The notes beneath the pieces are model-generated. The model made no database searches. It was not told the origin of the DNA and worked only from the letters and a program-made list of their open reading frames with translations. DNA of 64,000 nt from JADYZU01 sp964540965. Lineage in GTDB: Bacteria; Pseudomonadota; Alphaproteobacteria; Rhodobacterales; Rhodobacteraceae. Below are positions 33,455-40,886 of the stretch, in pieces. The translations under genes were made by a program, and so were the position numbers. The stretch spans positions 62,001 to 126,000 of the forward strand of contig CAZIOT010000002.1 of NCBI GenBank assembly GCA_964540965.1, written 5' to 3'. Within the stretch, counting starts at the first letter, position 1. Every line of letters starts with the position of its first letter.

Positions 33455-33973
33455 ATGCAACTGGCCTATACGATGGCACCGGGGCGTGGCGACACCGACC
33501 TGATCCTTGCCGGCCTTGCCGCCGATCTGACCGCCCGCGGCCTGCGGCTGTGCGGCACGGTGCAGATCAACACCGAACGCGCCACCGCCGGCCCCTGCGA
33601 CATGGATGTCCGGGTGCTGCCCGATGGTCCGGTCCTGCGGATCAGTCAGGATCTGGGGCCGCATGCGCAGGGCTGCCGCCTTGACCCGATGGCGCTCGAA
33701 TCCGCCGTCGGGCTGGTCGCCGCCCGGCTTGGGGCCGATACCGACCTGCTGATCGTCAACAAATTCGGCAAGCACGAGGCCGAGGGTCGCGGCTTTCGCG
33801 ACCTGATCGCCGAGGCGCTTGGCCTGGGCATTCCGGTGCTGGTCGGCCTCAACAGCCTGAACCGCGCCGCGTTCGAGGATTTTGCCGGCGGTTTCGCCAC
33901 CGCCCTGCCGCCCGAGCGGGCCGCACTGGCGCAATGGGCCGAAGCCGCCATCGGCGGGACGGTGCTGGCCTGA
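33455..33973 (+). CDS. DUF2478 family protein
   Basis: A protein of 172 residues. The start AYTMAPGRGDTDLILAGLA resembles the first strand and loop of P-loop NTPases, but the canonical GxxxxGK[ST] is not present. The motif LLIVNKFGKHEAEGRGFRDL is characteristic of DUF2478, a family of unknown function often near molybdenum genes. GTG at 33446 is an alternative start; the ATG at 33455 is preceded by AGGTGG. It closes the nar operon directly after moeA, so a role in molybdenum handling is inferred from context. Confidence 0.8.
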   Translation: MQLAYTMAPGRGDTDLILAGLAADLTARGLRLCGTVQINTERATAGPCDMDVRVLPDGPVLRISQDLGPHAQGCRLDPMALESAVGLVAARLGADTDLLIVNKFGKHEAEGRGFRDLIAEALGLGIPVLVGLNSLNRAAFEDFAGGFATALPPERAALAQWAEAAIGGTVLA

Positions 33974-34004
33974 GGTGGTGAGGGGGGGAGGGCGACCAGC
34001 CCGC

Positions 34005-34514
34005 CTACCGGCCCAGCACCATCGTCCACCAGATCTTGCCGCCGTCCTCCTGGAACCAGGCGATGCCCATCTTGGTCGCATTGCGGTCGAGGATGACGTT
34101 GCGAGTGGCCGATTGTTCCATCCAGGCGGCAAGGGTGGTGATGTCGTCCTCGAAGCTTTCCGAAATCGCCTCGCCCACCAGGGTGCCGGCGAACCCGACG
34201 CGGGCCAGCCGGTCCAGCGGCGAGGATCCGTCCGAGCCGAAGTGCCAGGGCCGGTTCTGCACCGCCATGTCGCGCGAATGGGTCGCGGCGGCGGCGTTCA
34301 GCTGCGCGTCCAGCGCCAGCGGCGCGGCGCCATTGGCCGCGCGAAGCGCATTGACCGACTCGAGCATGCGGAACGGGATCACCTGCGCATCGGCCGAGGT
34401 GATGCGAAAGATCGTCGCCTCGGGCAGCCCGTCGGCACCGATCCGTGCCTGCGGCCGCCCGCAGGCCGCAAGGGCCAGGGCCGCCACACCAAGCATCATG
34501 TTCCGTCGCAACAT
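34005..34514 (-). CDS. CAP-superfamily (SCP/PR1-like) lipoprotein
   Basis: A protein of 169 residues. The N-terminus MLRRNMMLGVAALALAACG is a lipoprotein signal with lipobox LAAC. The CAP domain follows, with MLESVNALRAANGAAPLALD and THSRDMAVQNRPWHFGSDG, as in the bacterial YkwD-type proteins, and ends in WWTMVLGR. GGGTGA lies before the ATG; a second possible start is at 34535. The function of bacterial CAP lipoproteins is unclear. It converges on the DUF2478 gene (31-bp gap) and is divergent from an L,D-transpeptidase gene. Confidence 0.82.
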   Translation of the reverse strand: MLRRNMMLGVAALALAACGRPQARIGADGLPEATIFRITSADAQVIPFRMLESVNALRAANGAAPLALDAQLNAAAATHSRDMAVQNRPWHFGSDGSSPLDRLARVGFAGTLVGEAISESFEDDITTLAAWMEQSATRNVILDRNATKMGIAWFQEDGGKIWWTMVLGR

Positions 34515-34559
34515 CGCATCACCCTTTGCCGTCATCGCGCCCTCATATCCGCCTTGGCG

Positions 34560-34618
34560 GCGCGATTCAAATGCCCATCGGCAACGCTTGGCCGACATGA
34601 CGCGGGTTTGAATTGCGC
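34560..34618. repeat. 12-bp inverted repeat in the divergent promoter region
   Basis: GCGCGATTCAAA (34560-34571) and TTTGAATTGCGC (34607-34618) match in 11 of 12 positions, 35 bp apart. They lie between the CAP lipoprotein (-) and the L,D-transpeptidase (+) genes. The arms could be a pair of half-sites for a regulator or form a cruciform. The remaining part of this 166-bp gap shows nothing else clear. Confidence 0.4.
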
Positions 34619-34680
34619 TGTCGGCGCACCGGGCGTATCTGGCCGCCAACACGGGTGCGTGAACGAGATCAGGGTGCATC

Positions 34681-35286
34681 ATGACACAGGACAATGACGG
34701 GCTGACCCGCCGGGGCTTTCTTGCCGCCGCCACGGTCGCCGGGGTCGGGCTGGCAACCGGCGCGCAGGCGCAGGTCATGGCCAATTCGACCGAGGCCGAC
34801 AGCGCCGTCGGGCCGCAGGTGCAGCGCAATGTCTCGGCTTTGCGGATGCACAACTGGCAGGACTACTTCGACAACACCCGCAACGGCGTGATCCTGTGCG
34901 ACATCAGCGCCCGCGCGCTGCACTACTGGTCTGAAGACCAGAGCATCTATCGCCTGTATCCGACCTCGGTCCCCCTGTCCGAGGAACTGACCCGGCTGGG
35001 CCGCACCGAGGTGATCGAAAAGGTCGTGGCGCCGACCTGGCGCCCCACCGCGTCGATGCTGGAACGCAACCCCGAATGGCCGCGCGAGATTGCCGGCGGC
35101 GATCCGGGCAATCCGCTGGGGCCGCTCGCGCTCTATCTTTCCTGGCCCGCCTACCGCATCCACGGCACCCACGACACCCGCAAGATCGGGCGGCGGTCGT
35201 CGAACGGCTGCATCGGGCTTTACAACGAACATATCCGCCAGCTGTTCGAACTGTCCAAGGTCGGCACGCAGGTGATGCTGATCTGA
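34681..35286 (+). CDS. Tat-exported L,D-transpeptidase, tandem copy 1
   Basis: A protein of 201 residues. LTRRGFLAAATVAGVGLATGAQAQ is a twin-arginine signal (given by its positions 8-31; key residues RRGFL and AQAQ). The YkuD domain ends with HGTHDTRKIGRRSSNGCIGLYN-type catalytic site, with the nucleophile Cys in SSNGCIGLYN. It should act on peptidoglycan in the periplasm. The next gene is a close paralogue in the same direction. Both resemble ErfK/YbiS-type enzymes, but no lysM or other wall-binding domain is visible. Confidence 0.9.
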   Translation: MTQDNDGLTRRGFLAAATVAGVGLATGAQAQVMANSTEADSAVGPQVQRNVSALRMHNWQDYFDNTRNGVILCDISARALHYWSEDQSIYRLYPTSVPLSEELTRLGRTEVIEKVVAPTWRPTASMLERNPEWPREIAGGDPGNPLGPLALYLSWPAYRIHGTHDTRKIGRRSSNGCIGLYNEHIRQLFELSKVGTQVMLI

Positions 35287-35314
35287 CGATCACGCGATGC
35301 TGACCGGCCGGCAG

Positions 35315-35343
35315 TTGAGACGCCGGCGCCCGTGGCCTAGGGT
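35315..35343 (+). promoter_or_regulatory. Candidate sigma-70 promoter of the second tandem L,D-transpeptidase
   Basis: TTGAGA (5 of 6) is separated by 17 bp from TAGGGT (3 of 6). Transcription would start near 35350, 27 nt before the ATG. It would allow copy 2 to be expressed separately from copy 1. Confidence 0.4.
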
Positions 35344-35376
35344 CGCGCGCAAGAACGGGCAGAGCAGGAAATTCCC

Positions 35377-35937
35377 ATGGACGGCAACAGGATGACCCGC
35401 CGCGGCCTGATCGCGGCGGCCGCAGTGATCGGCCTTGCCGGCAGGGCGCGCGCGCAGGACAGCGGGGCCGAGGTTGACCGCAACGCCTCGGCCTTTCGCA
35501 TGATCGACTGGCACGAGCATTTCGACAGCCTCGCGAACGGCGCCATCCTTTGCGACATCGCTTCGTGCGCGCTGCATTACTGGGCGGCGGACGGCACCTA
35601 CCTGCTGGTCCCGACCTCGGTCCCCCGCACCGACGAGCTGACCCGCCGCGGCCGCAGCGAAATCGTGCGCAAGGCGGAAAACCCGACCTGGACCACGACG
35701 CCCTCGCAGCGCGAACGCTATCCCGACTGGCCGGCGCAGATCGCCGGCGGCGATCCGGCCAATCCCCTGGGCGTCCGCGCGCTGTATCTGTCCTGGCCGG
35801 CCTATCTGCTGCACGGCACCCATGACACGCGCAAGATCGGGCGGCAGTCGTCGGACGGCTGCATCGGCATGTACAACCACCATGTCACGCAGCTTTACGG
35901 GCTGGTGCAGGTCGGCACGCCGGTGGTGCTGCTCTAG
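35377..35937 (+). CDS. Tat-exported L,D-transpeptidase, tandem copy 2
   Basis: A protein of 186 residues, paralogous to the gene before it. The twin-arginine start is MTRRGLIAAAAVIGLAG with cleavage near RARAQ; M6 is an alternative start. The catalytic region HGTHDTRKIGRQSSDGCIGMYN keeps His and Cys (nucleophile in SSDGCIGMYN). Shared segments with copy 1 include VPTSVP, EIAGGDP-type and YLSWPAY. It has its own candidate promoter. Its stop codon overlaps the convergent hemH stop in the tetranucleotide CTAG. Confidence 0.9.
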   Translation: MDGNRMTRRGLIAAAAVIGLAGRARAQDSGAEVDRNASAFRMIDWHEHFDSLANGAILCDIASCALHYWAADGTYLLVPTSVPRTDELTRRGRSEIVRKAENPTWTTTPSQRERYPDWPAQIAGGDPANPLGVRALYLSWPAYLLHGTHDTRKIGRQSSDGCIGMYNHHVTQLYGLVQVGTPVVLL

Positions 35938-36971
35938 ACCCAGCCGGCAAGGTTGCTGCGGATGATCGTGGCCAGGGCCGCGACATGCGCCGGATCGTCG
36001 TTCAGGCAGGGGATATAGGTGAAATCCTCGCCGCCGGCGCCTTCGAACGCATGGCGGATCTCGCCGTTGATTTCCTCGAGCGTCTCGATGCAATCGGCGG
36101 AAAAGGCCGGGGCGATGACGGCGATGCTCTTGCGCCCGGCACGGGCCTGCCGCGCCACCTCCTCGACCGTATAGGGCTGCAACCACTCTTCCGGGCCGAA
36201 TTTGGACTGGAAGGTGGTCATGATCGCGCTGTCGTCCCAGCCCAGCGCCTCTTTCAGCAGCCGCGTGGTCTTGAGGCACTGGCAATAATACGGGTCGCCC
36301 TCGGACAGGAACCGTTGCGGCAGGCCGTGATAGGAGCAGACGAGAAGCCCGGGCTTGCGGTCGGCGGCGGCAAAGGACCGGCGCACCGATTGCGCCAGCG
36401 CGTCGATATAGGCGGGGTTGGCGAAATAGGGGTCCACGACACGGGCGGTCGGCTGCCACTTTTCCGTCATCAGCGCGCGAAAGAACTGGTCGTTGGCGGT
36501 GGCCGACGTGGGCGAGGCATATTGCGGATACAGCGGGAAGAACAGGATGCGCCGGCACCCGGCCGCCACCATCTCGCGCACCTTGGCGGGGGTCGAAGGG
36601 TTGCCGTAGCGCATGCAGAAATCGACCATCACCCGGTCGCCAAGATCGGCCAGAGCCGCGCGGATCGCCTCGGTCTGTGACCGGGTGATCGTCATCAGCG
36701 GGCTTTCGTCACGCTCCTTGTTCCAGATCAGCCGGTAGTTCGCGCCCGAGGCGAAGGGCCGCCGGGCAAGGATCACCGTCTGCAGGATCGGCTGCCAGCG
36801 CCATTTCGGATAGTCCACGACGCGCTGGTCGGACAGGAATTCCGACAGATAGCGCCGCATCGGCCAGTAATCGGGGCTGTCCGGCGTGCCGAGGTTCGAC
36901 AGAAGCACGCCGATCCGGCCTTGCGGGACCATGGGGTGATCGTGCGGGGCATGAGGCATCGGCGGACTCAC
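35934..36971 (-). CDS. hemH: Ferrochelatase
   Basis: A protein of 345 residues that inserts Fe2+ into protoporphyrin IX, the last step of haem synthesis. The signature SYHGLPQRFLSEGDPYYCQC holds the metal-site His, and EEINGEIRHAF the conserved Glu. Extra cysteines (YYCQC, SADC, YIPC) raise the possibility of an iron-sulfur cluster, known in some bacterial ferrochelatases. The start is taken as GTG at 36971, overlapping the upstream gene as GTGA; ATG at 36959 is the alternative. Haem is needed by NarI, NnrS and the globin encoded in this window. Confidence 0.93.
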   Translation of the reverse strand: MSPPMPHAPHDHPMVPQGRIGVLLSNLGTPDSPDYWPMRRYLSEFLSDQRVVDYPKWRWQPILQTVILARRPFASGANYRLIWNKERDESPLMTITRSQTEAIRAALADLGDRVMVDFCMRYGNPSTPAKVREMVAAGCRRILFFPLYPQYASPTSATANDQFFRALMTEKWQPTARVVDPYFANPAYIDALAQSVRRSFAAADRKPGLLVCSYHGLPQRFLSEGDPYYCQCLKTTRLLKEALGWDDSAIMTTFQSKFGPEEWLQPYTVEEVARQARAGRKSIAVIAPAFSADCIETLEEINGEIRHAFEGAGGEDFTYIPCLNDDPAHVAALATIIRSNLAGWV

Positions 36972-37780
36972 TTCAGGGGCTGTTCGGGAACGCGCAGGGC
37001 ATCGGCCAGCCGCGTGCGGGCGGATCCGGGGCGCAGGGGTTGCTGCTGGCCCGGGTCGGGGGCCCAGCCGGTCAGGGTCACCACCTCGAACGTGGCGGGG
37101 ATGCGGCCGCCGTTGCCGAAGGCTTCGGCATAGGCGGCCGCGGCGGCTGCGATCACCGACCTGCGGGTCGGTGTGCGCAGCCGCCCGTCAAGGGCGTTGC
37201 CCTCGCCCATCGCGCGCAGGTCGCGCATCAGGTCAAGCGCGGTGGCATAGCTTACGTCAAACGGCGTGACATCGGCGACCGGCAGCGCCAGCCCGGCGCG
37301 GTGCAGCAGCGCGCCAAGGTCGCGAATCTCGCCCATCGGCGCCACGCGAGGCGACAGGCCGCCGGTCAGACGCGATTCGGCCTCGGCCAGCGCGGCGCGC
37401 AACTGGTGCAGGGTCTGGCCGCCGAACATCGTGCCGATGAACAGACCGTCGGACCGCAGCGCGTGACGGGCCTGCACCATCTGGCCGATGGGATCGTCGG
37501 CCCAATGCAGGCACAGGTCGTGGATCACCAGATCATGGGCGCCGGGGCGCAGGTCCAGCACCTCTGCGTCGGGAATCAGCCGCGCGCCGGGCAGGGCATC
37601 GGCCCAGAGTGCGGGAAAAGGCGTCACCACCGCGGGCGCCGTAAACGTTCTGTTAACCTCGATCAGTCTTTCCTGCACTTCGGCGATCATCGCGCGGCGC
37701 AGGAAAAAGGCATCGCCGCCGGCAGCGCGGGCGCGGTTGCGGCCAAGGGCCGTGCGGTCGGTCAGGCGTGGCATGGTCAT
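36968..37780 (-). CDS. NDUFAF5/BioC-like methyltransferase-fold protein
   Basis: A protein of 270 residues. The start LTDRTALGRNRARAAGGDAFFLRRAMIAEVQERL is like that of NDUFAF5, a complex I assembly factor of mitochondria (positions 6-39). The later HDLCLHWADDPIGQMVQARHALRSDG and FIGTMFGGQTLHQLR fit methyltransferase motifs 4-5. The glycine-rich SAM motif I is not evident in the segment where it is expected (about 45-70), so it may not be a normal methyltransferase; NDUFAF5 is an arginine hydroxylase acting on the NDUFS7/NuoB-type subunit. It overlaps hemH by 4 nt and is divergent from comF. Confidence 0.7.
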   Translation of the reverse strand: MTMPRLTDRTALGRNRARAAGGDAFFLRRAMIAEVQERLIEVNRTFTAPAVVTPFPALWADALPGARLIPDAEVLDLRPGAHDLVIHDLCLHWADDPIGQMVQARHALRSDGLFIGTMFGGQTLHQLRAALAEAESRLTGGLSPRVAPMGEIRDLGALLHRAGLALPVADVTPFDVSYATALDLMRDLRAMGEGNALDGRLRTPTRRSVIAAAAAAYAEAFGNGGRIPATFEVVTLTGWAPDPGQQQPLRPGSARTRLADALRVPEQPLK

Positions 37781-37803
37781 GAGGGCGAGATAGGGGCAAA
37801 CCG

Positions 37804-38526
37804 ATGATGATGCAAAGCGTCATCCGCGCGATCTATCCGCCGCAATGCGTGCATTGCGGGGCGATGACCGACACCGAATTCGCGCTCTGCGGCCCATGCT
37901 GGCGCGATTCGCATTTCATCGGCGGGCTGACCTGCGCGCTTTGCGGCGTGCCGCTGCCCGGCGACGGGCATGGGCAGGCCGTGGCTTGCGACGATTGCAT
38001 GACGGTGCCGCGGCCCTGGGCGCAGGGCAAGGCGGTGTTCCTGTACCGCGACACCGGGCGCCGGCTCGTGCTGGCGCTGAAACATGGCGACCGCACCGAT
38101 CTGGCGCGCTCGGCCGGGACATGGATGGCCCATGCCGCCGCGCCGATGATCGGGCCCCAGACGGTGATCGTGCCGGTGCCCCTGCACCGGCTGCGGCTGT
38201 TCACACGGCGCTACAATCAGGCGGCGCTGCTGGCGCAGCGCATCGGCCGCGTCAGCGGCCGCCCGGTGGTTCCCGACGCCCTGCTGCGCATCCGCCGCAC
38301 CCGCCCGCTGGAAGGTCACACACGCGAGGCGCGGTTCGCCGCGCTTGACGGCGCGATTGTCGCGCATCCGCGGCGGCTGGACCGCATCCGCGGCCGGCCG
38401 GTGCTGCTGGTCGATGACGTGATGACCTCGGGCGCGACCCTTGCCGCGGCGACCGAGGCGCTGCTTGGCGCCGGCGCCACACAGGTTTGCGTGCAGGTTC
38501 TGGCCCGCGTCACCAAAGATGCCTAG
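37804..38526 (+). CDS. comF: ComF family phosphoribosyltransferase-like protein
   Basis: A protein of 240 residues. An N-terminal zinc-ribbon-like part has CVHCG, LCGPC, CALCG and CDDC. The C-terminal type I phosphoribosyltransferase fold has VLLVDDVMTSGATLAAA, the PRPP-binding loop. ComF proteins are linked to DNA uptake in naturally competent bacteria, but most proteobacterial members have no defined role. Only 23 bp separate it from the divergent gene, so its promoter must overlap that gene or be very compact. Confidence 0.87.
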   Translation: MMMQSVIRAIYPPQCVHCGAMTDTEFALCGPCWRDSHFIGGLTCALCGVPLPGDGHGQAVACDDCMTVPRPWAQGKAVFLYRDTGRRLVLALKHGDRTDLARSAGTWMAHAAAPMIGPQTVIVPVPLHRLRLFTRRYNQAALLAQRIGRVSGRPVVPDALLRIRRTRPLEGHTREARFAALDGAIVAHPRRLDRIRGRPVLLVDDVMTSGATLAAATEALLGAGATQVCVQVLARVTKDA

Positions 38527-38559
38527 ATTGGCCGGGTGCCTAATCAACCGGGGCCTGCC

Positions 38560-38817
38560 ATGGCATCTGTCGAGATCTATACCAAATCCTGGTGCGGCTT
38601 CTGTCAGGCCGCCAAGCGCCTTCTGACGCAGAAAGGCGTGGCCTTTACCGAATACGATGTCGAAAAGGACCGCGACCGCCTGCCCGAGATGGTGGACCGC
38701 GCCCACGGCCGCCGCACCGTGCCGCAGATCTTCGTCGGCACCACCCATGTCGGCGGCTGCGACGACCTGTTCGCGCTTGACCGTGAGGGCAAGCTCGACC
38801 CGTTGCTCGCGTCATGA
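38560..38817 (+). CDS. grxC: Glutaredoxin 3
   Basis: A protein of 85 residues. The redox site is CGFC (in KSWCGFCQAAKRLL), followed by the cis-Pro motif RTVPQIFVG and the glutathione-binding GGCDDLFAL. It reduces disulfides with glutathione in the cytoplasm. The ATG at 38560 begins MASVEIYTKSWCG; a GTG eight codons upstream is less likely. It overlaps the nitrilase-family gene by 4 nt. Confidence 0.94.
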   Translation: MASVEIYTKSWCGFCQAAKRLLTQKGVAFTEYDVEKDRDRLPEMVDRAHGRRTVPQIFVGTTHVGGCDDLFALDREGKLDPLLAS

Positions 38818-39647
38818 GGGCGGCGCTTCTGCAACTGTCGTCCTCGGACGACCCCGCCGCCAATCTGATCACGGTGCGCGGCATGATGGACACGGCCGCC
38901 GATCAGGGCGCCGATCTGATCTGCACGCCCGAGATCACCAATTGCGTCACCGCGAACCGGGCGCATCAGGCATCGGTCCTGCGACACGAGGAAGATGACC
39001 CCGTGCTTGCCGGCCTGCGCGACCATGCCGCGCGGCTGGGGCGCTGGCTGGCCATCGGATCGCTGGGCATCCGCACCCATGATGCCGACGGGCGCTTTGC
39101 CAACCGCAGCTTCCTGATCGACCCCACGGGGGCCATCGTCGCGCGGTACGACAAGATCCACATGTTCGACGTGACGGTGTCGGACAGCGAGATCTATCGC
39201 GAATCCGCTGCCTATCGCCCCGGCGACCGCGCGGTGGTCGCGGACACGCCGTTCGGGCGCCTCGGGCTCGCGATCTGCTATGACCTGCGCTTTCCGCATC
39301 TGCACCGGGCGCTGGGTCGTGCCGGAGCAGAGATCATCCTGAACCCCGCCGCCTTTACCGTGCCCACCGGCCGCGCCCATTGGGAGGTGCTGTTGCGCGC
39401 CCGCGCGATCGAGACCGGCGCCTTTGTCCTGGCCGCCGCGCAGACAGGCAGCCATCCCCGCACCGTCGAGGCGGCCGAGAGGCAGACCTGGGGCCATTCG
39501 CTGGCGGTCGCCCCCTGGGGCGAGGTTCTGGTTGACGCGGGCGACGCGCCGGGGGTTTCCGTTGTTGATCTGGACCTTGCCCTTGTGAAAGATGCGCGGC
39601 GGCGCATTCCCGCGCTGACCCATGACCGGGATTTCACAGGGCCCTGA
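38814..39647 (+). CDS. Carbon-nitrogen hydrolase, Nit1-like (deaminated glutathione amidase type)
   Basis: A protein of 277 residues. The nitrilase-fold triad is present as Glu in TPEITN, Lys in YDKIHMFD and Cys in ICYDLRFPHL. YDKIHMFDVTVSD and the RFP after the Cys match the Nit1/YbeM branch, which repairs deaminated glutathione; the pairing with glutaredoxin fits this. An omega-amidase activity is the alternative. It overlaps grxC by 4 nt and shares a base with the next gene, so the three are one operon. Confidence 0.87.
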   Translation: MRAALLQLSSSDDPAANLITVRGMMDTAADQGADLICTPEITNCVTANRAHQASVLRHEEDDPVLAGLRDHAARLGRWLAIGSLGIRTHDADGRFANRSFLIDPTGAIVARYDKIHMFDVTVSDSEIYRESAAYRPGDRAVVADTPFGRLGLAICYDLRFPHLHRALGRAGAEIILNPAAFTVPTGRAHWEVLLRARAIETGAFVLAAAQTGSHPRTVEAAERQTWGHSLAVAPWGEVLVDAGDAPGVSVVDLDLALVKDARRRIPALTHDRDFTGP

Positions 39648-40090
39648 TGGACAACCCCGCCGACAGCCTCGCCGTCACCTTCTTCAGCGAGATTCTGGCG
39701 GTGGAACAGCTTGCCCGTTCGGCCCTTGCCCGCGTCCTGCCGCGCGGAATGGAACTGTCGCAGTTTTCCGTGCTGAACCATCTGGCCCATGTCGGCGGCG
39801 AACGCACCCCGGCGCAACTGGCGCGGACCTTTCACCTGACGCGGGGGGCGATGACCAATACGCTCGGCCGGCTGGAATGGGCCGGCTGGGTGCATGTCCG
39901 CCCCGACTGGGACGACGCGCGGCGCAAGATGGTGGCGATCAGCCCGGCGGGGCTGGCCGCGCGCGATGCCGCGGTTGCGGCCATCGTGCCGGTGATCGGC
40001 GACATCGTGTCGCGCATCGGGCAGGACCGCACGCGCAGCGCCCTGCCGGTGCTGCGCGAGATGCGCAAGCTGCTTCTGGAAAAGGAATGA
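39647..40090 (+). CDS. MarR-family transcriptional regulator
   Basis: A protein of 147 residues, winged helix with the wing around WVHVRPDWDDARRKMVAISP and recognition helix TRGAMTNTLGRLEW. A conserved Asp-Arg pair (DDAR) of the MarR wing is present. There is no Cys suited for redox sensing. It overlaps the nitrilase-family gene by one base and converges on ubiG with no gap. It may control the comF-grxC-amidase group, though there is no operator seen to support this. Confidence 0.85.
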   Translation: MDNPADSLAVTFFSEILAVEQLARSALARVLPRGMELSQFSVLNHLAHVGGERTPAQLARTFHLTRGAMTNTLGRLEWAGWVHVRPDWDDARRKMVAISPAGLAARDAAVAAIVPVIGDIVSRIGQDRTRSALPVLREMRKLLLEKE

Positions 40091-40828
40091 TCAGGGGCGC
40101 AGGCTGGCGGTGACGTAATTGACCGACAGGTCGCTGTCCGACAGGCTCCACCCCCAGCGGGCAAAGTTGAACACCATGCCCTTGCGGTCCACCGGGTTCA
40201 GCCCGGCGCGGCGCAGCAGGTCATAAAGTTCGTCCGGGGTGATGAATTTCGCCCAGTCATGGGTGCCCTTCGGTAGCCAGCGCGCCACCTGTTCGGCGCC
40301 GACGATGGCGAACAGCCAGCTTTTGGTGTTGCGGTTCAGGGTCGAGCAGATGTGCAACCCGCCGGGGCGCAGCAGGTCGTGGCAGGCGTTGAGATAGGCG
40401 AGCGGATCGGCGACATGCTCGACCACTTCCATGTTCAGCACCACGTCAAAGACCTCGCCCGCGGCGGCCAGCCCCTCGGCGGTGCCGATGCGATAGTCGA
40501 TGGTCAGGCCCGATTGGTCGGCATGGACCTGCGCAACGGGGATGTTCCTTGGCGCGGCATCGACGCCGACAACCGTGGCGCCCAGCCGCGCCATCGGCTC
40601 GCACAAGAGCCCGCCGCCGCAGCCGATGTCGAGCAGCCGCAGACCGGCGAACGGCAGGGGCGCCGCAAGCTCGCGCCCGAACTCGGCCGCGATCTGCCGG
40701 GTGATATAGTCCAGCCGGCAGGGGTTCATCATGTGCAGCGGGCGGAACTTGCCCGCGGGATCCCACCATTCGGCGGCCATGGCCTCGAACTTGGCGACCT
40801 CGGCCGGGTCGATGGTGGTGGCGGACAT
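40091..40828 (-). CDS. ubiG: Ubiquinone biosynthesis O-methyltransferase UbiG
   Basis: A protein of 245 residues, SAM-dependent. It catalyses both O-methylations in ubiquinone synthesis. The early motif EVAKFEAMAAEWWDP and HMMNPCRLDYI, the SAM site LLDIGCGGGLLCEPMA and the closing NYVTASL match UbiG. The start at 40828 has GAGGATG at a suitable distance; the open frame upstream is promoter. It is divergent from pip, and an AT-rich TATATA (40873-40878) lies between and may serve as the -10 for either. Confidence 0.93.
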   Translation of the reverse strand: MSATTIDPAEVAKFEAMAAEWWDPAGKFRPLHMMNPCRLDYITRQIAAEFGRELAAPLPFAGLRLLDIGCGGGLLCEPMARLGATVVGVDAAPRNIPVAQVHADQSGLTIDYRIGTAEGLAAAGEVFDVVLNMEVVEHVADPLAYLNACHDLLRPGGLHICSTLNRNTKSWLFAIVGAEQVARWLPKGTHDWAKFITPDELYDLLRRAGLNPVDRKGMVFNFARWGWSLSDSDLSVNYVTASLRP

Positions 40829-40886
40829 GGCATCCTCGCGCGTGTGGGACATGGCACAGGGCCACACATGCCTATATAAGGTCTTC

